64,000 nt of DNA. Origin: Planctomycetota bacterium (GTDB lineage Bacteria; Planctomycetota; Planctomycetia; Pirellulales; JADFKK01). Below, piece after piece: positions 47,512 to 56,176 of this stretch. The number at the start of each line of letters is the position of its first letter. Position 1 is the stretch's first letter. Position numbers and translations under genes: made by a program. The stretch covers positions 1-64,000 of the forward strand of contig JADFKK010000002.1 of NCBI GenBank assembly GCA_022564995.1, given 5' to 3'. The notes under the pieces were generated by a model. That model did not search any database. It was not told the origin of the DNA and worked only from the letters and a program-made list of their open reading frames with translations.

Positions 47512-50304
47512 ATGCACATCATCTTCGCCAACACCGGAGTTCAGGTCGTCTGCGTCCCTTTGGCGACGGGCCGCTACCAAAGTTCGCAGATCGGCCAGGG
47601 CTGGCAACACTGCCGGCGCCGCGTGTTCGACGAGAAGAATCAAGAAGAGGTCGTCCGCGACTTTCCCTTCATCCAGTGGCAGATCATCCAGGGTCGCAAA
47701 AGCAAGCTGTTTCTGGCCATCGACAGCACATGCGGTGACTCGGACGCCGGTTATTTCTGTTCTCCCCAGGCGCTGGCCGGCGATTTTTCCGTCAGGCTCG
47801 AGGGCCTGCTCGATCTGACCGGCGAAGAGCTGCCGGGCATTCCCGATCCGGAAATTGTGATTCGCGCCGCCACGGCCGCCGGCGGCGACCCCAAGCACGT
47901 TCACATCGTCGCCGACTTCGGCAATAGTCGCACCGGCGCGCTGCTGCTGGAGATGACCGGCGAAGTAGCTCAGGCCGCGCAAATGATGCCGTTCGAGTTA
48001 GTCAACCGCTATCACCTCGACGCCTGGGACGAAGACGGCGAAACGATCGACCTGCCGCACGCCCGTTGGTTTAACTCGAAGACCCACTGGTGCGTCGCCC
48101 CGTATTTGCCGCCGCCGGCGATGACCAAGACGGAGTATTACACCGAGACCGTCAAGAAAATGATCGGCAAGAAATCAGTCAAGCGCACGCGCGAGACCCG
48201 CGTGCAGGCCAATCTGTTTGAAGACTGGTCGATGGTTCGCATGGGTCACGAAGTTGACGACATCAGCCAGTTAATGCACGCCGCCGGCGATATCCGCACG
48301 TCGGTCAGTTCACCCAAGCGATACCTCTGGGCCGATGACGAAAGTTGGCTGGAAGGGGCCAACTGGTACATGGCCGATCCCTACGATCGCTCGAAGACGG
48401 GTGAGTACGCCGCCAAGCTCAGCGGGCCGCTGATGCGATTCATCCACGAAGACGACCGCGACGTGCTGCTCAACAAAAAAAGCCTCGGCGAGTCCGACTA
48501 CGCCGCCGAGGTGCCGATCAAGCCGCGTCACGCGCCGCGGTCGCTAATGGTCGGGGCACTTTACGAATTGCTCTGCCAGGCGTTTCAACACGTCAACAGC
48601 GAGGCCTATCGCCGCCGCAGTGGCGATTCGGGCCGAGCCCGCGAGATTCGCAGCTTCACGCTGACCTATCCCAGCGGGATGTATCACGAGGAGCGCGAGC
48701 GATATCACCGTCAGGCCCAAAAGGCGATCGAGATTTTCAACCTCACGATCGGCAAGCACCAAAAAAATCCGCCGCAGTTGACGCTCAGCATCGACGAGGC
48801 CAGCGCAGTTCACCTGACGTATATATGGAGTGAACTGCGGATGTTGGGGCAGAACCCGGCGCTGTGGTTTGCGGTGTTGCACCAAGACACGGGCGAAAAG
48901 AAGGCCGAGCCGGAGTCGGAGGCTGCCCCCCAGGTCGCCGCGGCCCCCGCCGCGCGCCGGCGCGGACGCGGCCCCACGCGGCCCGGACGCCCCAGCCGTC
49001 CGCAGCCCGGCAGAGTTGTGCCGGCCTCGACGCAGCCGCCCTCGGGAGATCACGACGTGCGAATCGCCTGCATCGACGTCGGCGGCGGCACGAGCGATCT
49101 GATGATCGCCAACTACTCGTTTCAGCCCGGCATCGACGACTCGATCCAAGGCCGCGTGCTGCATCAAGACGGCATCACGCTCGGCGGCGATCAATTGGTC
49201 AAGCGGCTGCTGGAGAAGAAAATTGTGCCGCGGTTTGCCGAAGTGATCGGCCTGGAAGACGAAGACGTGCAGTTGTTGTTCGGCCCCGAGGTGCCCAAGA
49301 ATCGCGAATTCCGCGCCCAGCGGGTCAACTGGGTCAATCGGTTGTTCGTGCCCCTGGCCGAAGCGTACCTGCAAAACGCGGTCGACGGCGTCGATAACGA
49401 AGAGCTTTCGCACACCGACCCGGAAATCGTCGACCCGGCCGTTCTCGATTCGCTCGAAGCGGTGTTCGACCGTCTGCGCGGCCCGGGCTATTACAGCATT
49501 CAGCAGGAATTGGGCTTGGTCTACCAGAAAGAAGAATTCGAGGACATCGTCCACGAGGTGTTCGACGATCTGATCTTCGACTTCTGCTGCCGGATGGTCG
49601 AACATCGGGCCGACGTGGTGTTGTTGGCCGGGCAGCCGACGAAGCTCTCGTACATTCAAGAACTGGTGCGGATGTATCTGCCGCTGCCGGCGGCGCGAAT
49701 CGTGCCGATGTACAACCACTACGCCGGAAACTGGTATCCGTATCAAGACCCCAAAGGCCATAACCCCGGCGTGATTATCGATCCGAAAAGCGCGGTGGTC
49801 GTCGGCGCCGGCATCGAGTTCATGGCCCGGCACGGCATGTTGCCGCAGTTCAAATACAAGATGATCGGCAAGGAGAAGGAAAACACGTATTACTGGGGCG
49901 TGATGACCGACGCCACCAGCGGCATCCGCCAGGAACGTATCTTGTTCGAGCCGGTCACCGACGAGCAAAAGGTCGAGTCGATCGAATTCAACACGATCGC
50001 CCAGCGCGTGATGATCGGCCGCAAGATGAGCGGCGACGAAGATGCCCAGGCGATGCCGATCTACCTGTTCAAGATGGACACGGGCGACCGCATCGGCGAG
50101 ACCGACGTAAAGATCCGCGTGCGTCGCGAGCGGGCCAGCGAAGAGTCGGAAGAGTATCTGGAAGTCGAATCGGTGAGCGGCATCGTCGCTGGCGAGCCGG
50201 CCGTGTTGGATCACAACGTCCACTTCATGTGGCGCACCCTGGCCGACGAGCGGTACTATCTCGACACGGGCGGACTCGATAATATCGAGTTAGAGCCGAT
50301 GTAG
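47512..50304 (+). CDS. SrfB-like protein with ASKHA (actin/Hsp70-like) ATPase motifs
   Basis: N-terminal 'MHIIFANTGVQVVCVPLATGRYQ'; 'HVHIVADFGNSRTGALLLEMTG' (phosphate-1-like) and 'VRIACIDVGGGTSDLMIANYSF' (phosphate-2-like); Pro/Arg-rich insert between (EAAPQVAAAPAARRRGRGPTRPGRPSRPQPG). Confidence 0.75.
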   Translation: MHIIFANTGVQVVCVPLATGRYQSSQIGQGWQHCRRRVFDEKNQEEVVRDFPFIQWQIIQGRKSKLFLAIDSTCGDSDAGYFCSPQALAGDFSVRLEGLLDLTGEELPGIPDPEIVIRAATAAGGDPKHVHIVADFGNSRTGALLLEMTGEVAQAAQMMPFELVNRYHLDAWDEDGETIDLPHARWFNSKTHWCVAPYLPPPAMTKTEYYTETVKKMIGKKSVKRTRETRVQANLFEDWSMVRMGHEVDDISQLMHAAGDIRTSVSSPKRYLWADDESWLEGANWYMADPYDRSKTGEYAAKLSGPLMRFIHEDDRDVLLNKKSLGESDYAAEVPIKPRHAPRSLMVGALYELLCQAFQHVNSEAYRRRSGDSGRAREIRSFTLTYPSGMYHEERERYHRQAQKAIEIFNLTIGKHQKNPPQLTLSIDEASAVHLTYIWSELRMLGQNPALWFAVLHQDTGEKKAEPESEAAPQVAAAPAARRRGRGPTRPGRPSRPQPGRVVPASTQPPSGDHDVRIACIDVGGGTSDLMIANYSFQPGIDDSIQGRVLHQDGITLGGDQLVKRLLEKKIVPRFAEVIGLEDEDVQLLFGPEVPKNREFRAQRVNWVNRLFVPLAEAYLQNAVDGVDNEELSHTDPEIVDPAVLDSLEAVFDRLRGPGYYSIQQELGLVYQKEEFEDIVHEVFDDLIFDFCCRMVEHRADVVLLAGQPTKLSYIQELVRMYLPLPAARIVPMYNHYAGNWYPYQDPKGHNPGVIIDPKSAVVVGAGIEFMARHGMLPQFKYKMIGKEKENTYYWGVMTDATSGIRQERILFEPVTDEQKVESIEFNTIAQRVMIGRKMSGDEDAQAMPIYLFKMDTGDRIGETDVKIRVRRERASEESEEYLEVESVSGIVAGEPAVLDHNVHFMWRTLADERYYLDTGGLDNIELEPM

Positions 50305-50429
50305 GTTGTCGCCGCAGGGCGGAGAATGCCAACCAATATAATGACCGAAGCACGAAATCCGAAACCCTAAACAAATTCAAATATCCCAATGACCAAATCG
50401 CGTAACCGCTCACGGGACTTGAAGCAGAA

Positions 50430-50599
50430 AACCGCTAATCGACGCTGAGGAACGCTAATAACTCGGTTCAAACCTGAAACGGATGAATTGCGGCCGTGAT
50501 CGGGTTTATTCCTAGATCGACCTTTGATCTGAAATCAGGTTCCTGGCTTCGCCCATTCTTTATTTTGATTAGCGTTCATCAGCGTTTATTAGCGGTTGC
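50430..50599. repeat. Imperfect long inverted repeat between the SrfB-like gene and the next gene
   Basis: aaccgctaatcgacgctgaggaacgctaata ... ttgattagcgttcatcagcgtttattagcggtt. Confidence 0.65.
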
Positions 50600-50743
50600 C
50601 ATCTTGGAATTTCTAACCGGCGATCTGTTTTGAGGCGATACCAGCATGTCGTGTCGCGAACGGTAACTAAATTGCGTTTGTTTAGGATTTTGGATTCAGG
50701 ATTTCGTATTTTCAACCCGGCGTGCCCACCCTGCGAGTCGCCC

Positions 50744-51874
50744 ATGTCGTCTGAGAAACAGCCTGAATCGAGCGATCCGGCCAGCGCCGACGCGCCCTCG
50801 GAAGCGGAGCAGATCGAGCAGCAACTTTCGGGGCTGGCTGAGACGCATTTCGCCCGCAAGAAGCAGGAGATCAAGGCGTCTCAAGAGGCGGCGGGCAGCC
50901 ATGTGGTCGGCAAGCTGCTTAATAAGGTCGACGGATTGACCAAGGGCAAAGCGTCTGGACGACAAGGGACAACCGCTGCGGCGTCCGAAAACACGACCTC
51001 GCACACCGATGTCGCCGCTGCGCCGATCCTCGCCGAGCAGGCTGCTCAGCCCGTCGCCGTCGGGCAGGCCGTGCCCGTGACCGCCGCGCTTGACGCGGAC
51101 GCGCTCTCGGCAACGATCTCGCCGATCTTAGCGCGGTTGAGCAACGTCGAGAAAACATTGAAGGAATCCAGCACGGCCGGACGAAAGAGCGAAGCGCAAA
51201 CGCGGCAGGCGATCGAGAAGCTGCTGGAAGTCGTCTCAAAGCAAGAGGCCGGCATCAACAGCATCGTGCAGTTTCTTCGTAAGCAGGCTCAGGCCCAGTC
51301 GCCCGCGCCCAAGCCGTCTGAATCAGACCGGCCCCGATCGCGATTGATCCCGGAGCGAAAGCCGGCCGAGGCGGTGGCCGCCGTGCCCATGGCGCCGGTT
51401 GCTGTTGCGGCGGCGCCGGTCGTCTCCGGCGAAAACTGGCATCAGGCCGTCTTCGGTCCGCAACTGGCCGCCGACGCCACGACGGCAGCCAGCCGGCAGC
51501 AGATGCTCAACGCCGCCGCGGCCGGAGAAAAAAACGCCGCCACGTTAGCCGGGTTGCTGTTAATGTTTCACGCCGCGGCGCCCGAACGCCGGCCGCAGAT
51601 GCTCAAAGACATTGGCGAGGCGTTTTATCGCTGGCGACCGGATGCCGACAGCGACTCGGGCGGCATCCGGGCCGCGCTGCTCGACTGGCTCATCAAGCAC
51701 AGCGAAGAGTCGGGCAAGGCGAACACCATCGAATTGGTCCACCCGGGAGATCGCTTCGACAACACCCGACACCACGCCCAGCAACGAGGCGCCGAGATCG
51801 TTCGCGTTTTCGGCTGGCTCGTGCTGCGCGAAAGCGGCAAGGTGTACACTAAGGCCAGCGTCGCGGTGCAATGA
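50744..51874 (+). CDS. Hypothetical protein with disordered/coiled-coil N-terminal half and conserved C-terminal domain (candidate third subunit of the cluster)
   Basis: Start taken as ATG 50744 (MSSEKQPESSDPASADAPSEAEQIEQQLSGLAETHFARKKQEI...); upstream in-frame part of the ORF is dispersed repeat. C-terminal 'FYRWRPDADSDSGGIRAALLDWLIKHSEESGKANTIELVHPGDRFDNTRHHAQQRGAEIVRVFGWLVLRESGKVYTKASVAV'. Confidence 0.7.
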   Translation: MSSEKQPESSDPASADAPSEAEQIEQQLSGLAETHFARKKQEIKASQEAAGSHVVGKLLNKVDGLTKGKASGRQGTTAAASENTTSHTDVAAAPILAEQAAQPVAVGQAVPVTAALDADALSATISPILARLSNVEKTLKESSTAGRKSEAQTRQAIEKLLEVVSKQEAGINSIVQFLRKQAQAQSPAPKPSESDRPRSRLIPERKPAEAVAAVPMAPVAVAAAPVVSGENWHQAVFGPQLAADATTAASRQQMLNAAAAGEKNAATLAGLLLMFHAAAPERRPQMLKDIGEAFYRWRPDADSDSGGIRAALLDWLIKHSEESGKANTIELVHPGDRFDNTRHHAQQRGAEIVRVFGWLVLRESGKVYTKASVAVQ

Positions 51875-51921
51875 GAAATCGTAACCCGAAGCGTAAGCAA
51901 GGATGATAAACCAGCAACAGC

Positions 51922-53610
51922 ATGAAGACACACCAGTGCATTAACTGTAGCTTTCAGATCCAACGGGCGGTCACCCCATTGAGCTGCCCGGCCTGCGGCC
52001 AGCAGCGCGTGGGGCTGTTCCGGGAGGTCGCGGCGCCACAACAGCCGGTCACCCCCGTTGCTGATCAGCCGCCAACGACCGTGCCGGCATCTACGGTGTT
52101 GGCGCCGCCTCCACCGCCGCCGGGAGCGGCAGTTCCGCAACCGCCGACCGTCGCGCCCGTGCCCGTGCAGCCGGCTCCTGCTGCGCCGCCAACAACAACA
52201 ACACCGGCGCCGACAACGACAACGCCGACGCCGACAACGACAACGACAACGCCGGATGAGACGGCGGCTCCGGCTAAGCCGCAAGCGGTGGAAAGGGCGA
52301 AGCCGCCGGCGCCGCCAAGGAAGACGCCGAAGAGGCAGCCGCCGCAGGAAACGCCGCAGACGATTGAGCCGCCGACGAAAAAACGACGCCCTGCCGAACG
52401 AGCTGCGCCGTCTCCGCCCCCGAGTAAACCCGCGGAGAAAAAGGCGCCGGTGGAAGTGCCGATTCCGAAGGAGCAACGTCGGCGGTCTGCTGCGCCGCAA
52501 GCGGTGAAGGAGGAGTCCACGAAGCAAACACCGGATCGCCCAACGATTCCCAAGCCGGAACGGTTCGAGTTTATGTATCCCGAGGAAGGGTCTGGCGCCG
52601 GACCACACGCCGGCGCGCGCGGCCGGACGATCATCGACGACGAGGGCCGCCTCTACGCTTGCGTCGGCGGGCGATTGGTCGCCATCCGATACGAGAACGA
52701 GAAGTTTTCCGTCGACTGGATCTACTCGACCGACAGCCACATTCCCGGCAACCCGGCCCTCGGCCCCGACGGCAACATTCGCGTTCATGCCGGCGACGGC
52801 AGCCTGCACTGCATCACCCGCGACGGCCGGCAAGCCTGGGCTCCCGCCCGAGTCGGCGAGCCGCTCGGTTGGTCATCTCCGCTGGTCGACGCCAAGGGCA
52901 ACACCTGGATTTGCAGCTATCTGGGCGGGCTGCTCAAAATCAACGACGAGGGCCAAACGAGCGATCAACCCTATTTTCGTACTCGCCAAAAATTCGATTC
53001 CACCGGCGTCATTCATCAGGGCGTGTTTTATGTCGGCGGCGAAGACGGTTTCATCTACGCGATCGAAATGGCCTCCGGTCGTCGGGGACGCAACGTCTGG
53101 GATCACAACAAAGGCGCCGGCAAGACCGACTGGTTCATCAACAGTCAATTGCTGACGGGCGGCGATGGAACCTTAATTGTCGCCAGCCGCGACGATTGTC
53201 TGTACGGATTTCAGCCCGGCGGAGAGCTGGCCTGGAAAACCGAGATGCCGGGGCAAATTCTCGCCTCGCCGGTGCTCGACGCCCGCGGAGACATCTACCT
53301 GGGCCTGAATTGCGCTGCCCGAGACACGACCGAGCAGGGGCGGCTCGTTTGTGTTCGCGGCAATTCCCACAAGATCGCCTGGCAATTCGCCACCGCCGCG
53401 GCGATCGAATCGACGCCGGTGGTGGACGGCGACGGAGTGGTCTACGTGGGCGACAATTCCGGACTCGTCCATGCCGTTGACCGCGACGGTGCCGAACAAT
53501 GGCAGGCCCAACTCGCCGCCCCGGTTCGCTCGGCCGGAGCGATCATCGCCCCCGGCCGGGTCGCCTTCGGCCTGGACGACGACACGCTAATTGTGCTGAA
53601 ATGCTCGTGA
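51922..53610 (+). CDS. Zinc-ribbon + Pro/Thr-rich linker + PQQ-like beta-propeller protein
   Basis: 'HQCINCSFQIQRAVTPLSCPACGQQR' ribbon; low-complexity 'PAAPPTTTTPAPTTTTPTPTTTTTTPDETA'; propeller blades 'WIYSTDSHIPGNPALGPDGNIRVHAGDGSLHCITRDGRQAWA', 'GWSSPLVDAKGNTWICSYLGGLLKIN', 'IESTPVVDGDGVVYVGDNSGLVHAVDRDGAEQWQ'. Confidence 0.88.
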   Translation: MKTHQCINCSFQIQRAVTPLSCPACGQQRVGLFREVAAPQQPVTPVADQPPTTVPASTVLAPPPPPPGAAVPQPPTVAPVPVQPAPAAPPTTTTPAPTTTTPTPTTTTTTPDETAAPAKPQAVERAKPPAPPRKTPKRQPPQETPQTIEPPTKKRRPAERAAPSPPPSKPAEKKAPVEVPIPKEQRRRSAAPQAVKEESTKQTPDRPTIPKPERFEFMYPEEGSGAGPHAGARGRTIIDDEGRLYACVGGRLVAIRYENEKFSVDWIYSTDSHIPGNPALGPDGNIRVHAGDGSLHCITRDGRQAWAPARVGEPLGWSSPLVDAKGNTWICSYLGGLLKINDEGQTSDQPYFRTRQKFDSTGVIHQGVFYVGGEDGFIYAIEMASGRRGRNVWDHNKGAGKTDWFINSQLLTGGDGTLIVASRDDCLYGFQPGGELAWKTEMPGQILASPVLDARGDIYLGLNCAARDTTEQGRLVCVRGNSHKIAWQFATAAAIESTPVVDGDGVVYVGDNSGLVHAVDRDGAEQWQAQLAAPVRSAGAIIAPGRVAFGLDDDTLIVLKCS

Positions 53611-53961
53611 GAATTCCCCCTGGAGGGTGCGAGTCGCTCAGCCGCTTGCGGCGAAGCAGGCATTCACCTTTTTTGGCCAAATACCTGCGAAACGGCCCCC
53701 TAACGAGTACATAGCCGCGATTTCGGCGTTTCATAGGGTATCGGACCCGCAAAACAAAAGATTTCGGGAATAATTGCCCCCCACTGGACCGAGTAGTCAA
53801 TCGTGGAAATCCAGCAAAAAACACCCGAAAGATAGTGCAAGGCCCCGGCAAATTGTGTTAAACTCGCGTAAATGAGCTGGCCGCCATGGTGGTGCCGCCG
53901 CTGCTGTCGATCCAGCCGACAAAAACTCCCCCCTCAGAACAGAGAGACAGGAGAATCCGTC

Positions 53962-55947
53962 ATGAAACGACTCGCACTGTTGCTTACATGCGTGGGGCTG
54001 CTAGCGTCGAACGCAGAGGCAAGAACTTGGACCGACGCGAAGGGCAACAAGGTCGATGCTGATTTCGTGGCGCTCGACCAAGACGGAGTGCAGATGCGTC
54101 GCCAAAGCAACGGCGAAGTCTACCGAGTTCCGATTGACACACTCTCGGCAGCTGACCAGGCTCACGCCCTTCAAGAAGCCATCGACCAGAGCAACAAGCG
54201 GATCGAGCAGAATCCCCGCGATGCGGTCGCCTACAATACTCGTGGATACGCCTACAGCCGTCGCGGCGAGTACGATCGGGCCATCAACGACTACGGCCGC
54301 GCGGTGCGTTCCGACAACCGCTATACGTTGGCCTATCGCAACCGGGGCAATCTTTACTCCGCCCTCGATCGTGGCGACACCGATAAGCACAAAGAGTACG
54401 CCGAAAAATTTCGCGAGCGAAACCGCAAGCGCTGGTCGGCCTTGAAGGACAAGTATCGTCGCAGCAAGCAGTGGCAGCCGCTCAACAGCACCACCCGCGA
54501 CGTCGGCGCCCGACCGCTTCGTCAGTTGGCGATGGCCGATTACAAGAGCGCCGAAAGATACGGCGGCTACGGCGGCTATGGCCGCGGCTATGGCAGGGGC
54601 GGCTATGGGAAGGGCGGCTACGGCAAAGGCGGCGGCGGGGGCAAGGGCTCCGGCAGCGGAAAAGGCAAGGGCTCCGGTTACGGTAAAGGCAAGGGCAAGA
54701 AAGGCCAGGGCGACGAGTCGCTCGAGGTCTTCCCCGCCAAGGCCCAACAGGGCCAGACGCTGTCATTGGTGGCCGACGCAGCGACGCTCCGCAAGGGAAT
54801 GCCGGTCAAGATCGATCCGGCCACGGGCAAGCCCGTCAAGAGAGAGAAAGGCGAGCGTTACGCTTCCAAAGAAGATATCAAGACCGTCGATTTCTACCGC
54901 GACTCGAACGGCTCTGGCAAATTTGAAGAAGGTGAGGACCAGTATCTCGGCGCCGACAGCAACGGGGTCGACGGCGGCAAATATCGGGTCGCCGTTTCCA
55001 GTGCCGAGTTCCCCGAGGGCATCCAAGGTTACTTCGCCGTCGGTCGCGGCGCCGAAGGAACCGCCAAGCCGGATAAGGGCAAGGGCAAAGGAAAGCGCAA
55101 GGGTTCCGGCGAGCCGCTTCCCTCCGACACCAAGGCCACCAGCAAGCCGGCCTCCGGATCGGGTGAAATCACGCCGCCCGAAGGTCAAGCGGCCCAAGCT
55201 AAGCCCGCCCCAGGACAGGGAAAAGGCGGCGGAGCGGGTCAGGGCGGACGTGGAGGATACGGAGGTGATCGCTACGTCGGACGCGACCGTGTCTATGTCG
55301 ATGACCGTGACGACCTTGTCGTGCGGGATCGGGCCGATGCCTACGTTGACGACGCGGTGATTCTCGTCCAAGACGGTGACTACACGACCGCCATCGATCG
55401 TTATACGGACGCCCTCGGCTTGGTCGACAACGCCGACTATTACACCGGTCGAGCCAACCTCTATCGGAGAAGCGGCGACTACACGAGGGCGATCGTCGAT
55501 TACAACGAAGCGGTTCGCCTGCAGCCGCGCACGGCCGAGTATTACTACAACCGCGGATTGGCCTACCGCCGCTTAGGCAAGCTGGACGCGGCGATTGCCG
55601 ATTACACCACGGCGCTCGAGCTCGATCCTAAAATGGCCAAGGCCTATAACAATCGTTCCAGCGCCTACGGTGCCAACGGCCAGTACAAGCAGGCCGTCGT
55701 CGACGCGACCGCGGCCATCAAGCTCGACTCGACCGACGCTCGGGCCTACTTCAATCGGGCGATTGCCTACTTGAAGAGCGACCAATATCAGCAAGCCATC
55801 GACGACCTAAAAGTGGTCACCAACCTCAACCCCGCTGACTCGCAGGCCTACGCTTTCCGCGGCCATGCCTACGAAAAAATGGGCGAGGAAAAGCTGGCCC
55901 AGGCCGATTACGCCAAGGCGAAGGAATTGAACCCGGCTTTGAAATAG
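53962..55947 (+). CDS. Secreted SHD1-like domain + TPR protein with Gly/Tyr/Lys-rich low-complexity region
   Basis: Start taken as ATG 53962 (MKRLALLLTCVGLLASNAEARTWTDAKGNKVDADFVALDQDGVQMRRQSNGEVYRVPIDTLSAADQ); 'GGYGGYGRGYGRGGYGKGGYGKGGGGGKGSGSGKGKGSGYGKGKGK'; C-terminal TPRs. Confidence 0.85.
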   Translation: MKRLALLLTCVGLLASNAEARTWTDAKGNKVDADFVALDQDGVQMRRQSNGEVYRVPIDTLSAADQAHALQEAIDQSNKRIEQNPRDAVAYNTRGYAYSRRGEYDRAINDYGRAVRSDNRYTLAYRNRGNLYSALDRGDTDKHKEYAEKFRERNRKRWSALKDKYRRSKQWQPLNSTTRDVGARPLRQLAMADYKSAERYGGYGGYGRGYGRGGYGKGGYGKGGGGGKGSGSGKGKGSGYGKGKGKKGQGDESLEVFPAKAQQGQTLSLVADAATLRKGMPVKIDPATGKPVKREKGERYASKEDIKTVDFYRDSNGSGKFEEGEDQYLGADSNGVDGGKYRVAVSSAEFPEGIQGYFAVGRGAEGTAKPDKGKGKGKRKGSGEPLPSDTKATSKPASGSGEITPPEGQAAQAKPAPGQGKGGGAGQGGRGGYGGDRYVGRDRVYVDDRDDLVVRDRADAYVDDAVILVQDGDYTTAIDRYTDALGLVDNADYYTGRANLYRRSGDYTRAIVDYNEAVRLQPRTAEYYYNRGLAYRRLGKLDAAIADYTTALELDPKMAKAYNNRSSAYGANGQYKQAVVDATAAIKLDSTDARAYFNRAIAYLKSDQYQQAIDDLKVVTNLNPADSQAYAFRGHAYEKMGEEKLAQADYAKAKELNPALK

Positions 55948-56000
55948 TCGCTCGCCGCGGCGGTCGCCAGAACCGGCTTATGCTCCTGGAAATCCATCTC

Positions 56001-56036
56001 CCCGGCGGACGGCGAAAGCCTTTCGCCGGGTTTTTT
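56001..56036 (+). terminator. Rho-independent terminator after the SHD1-TPR gene
   Basis: cccggcggacggcgaaagcctttcgccgggtttttt: GC stem followed by T6. Confidence 0.75.
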
Positions 56037-56102
56037 CGTGGCGAGCGTCGGCCGTCAGGCCGATGGTGGTTTGCCGATCAGGTTCAACTTTTTCCCAGCG
56101 AA

Positions 56103-56137
56103 ATGTATTACCCCCGGGCTGACGCCCGCGGCTCGCC
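56103..56137. repeat. Copy 2 of the 35-bp sequence ATGTATTACCCCCG(G/A)GCT(G/A)ACGC(C/T)CGCGGCTCGCC
   Basis: 32 of 35 positions match 19365-19399; 40 bp upstream of the next CDS start. Confidence 0.75.
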
Positions 56138-56176
56138 ACCAAATTCCTTCACGGCAACCAATCGGGAAACATCGCC

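Noticed and set aside
48544-50223. 559-aa minus-strand ORF
   Set aside because: Complement of the SrfB-like gene, which carries conserved ATPase motifs; antisense frame is low-information, His/Arg-rich.
52065-52634. 189-aa Gly/Val-rich minus-strand ORF
   Set aside because: Reverse complement of the Pro/Thr/Ala low-complexity linker of 51922..53610, not a real protein.
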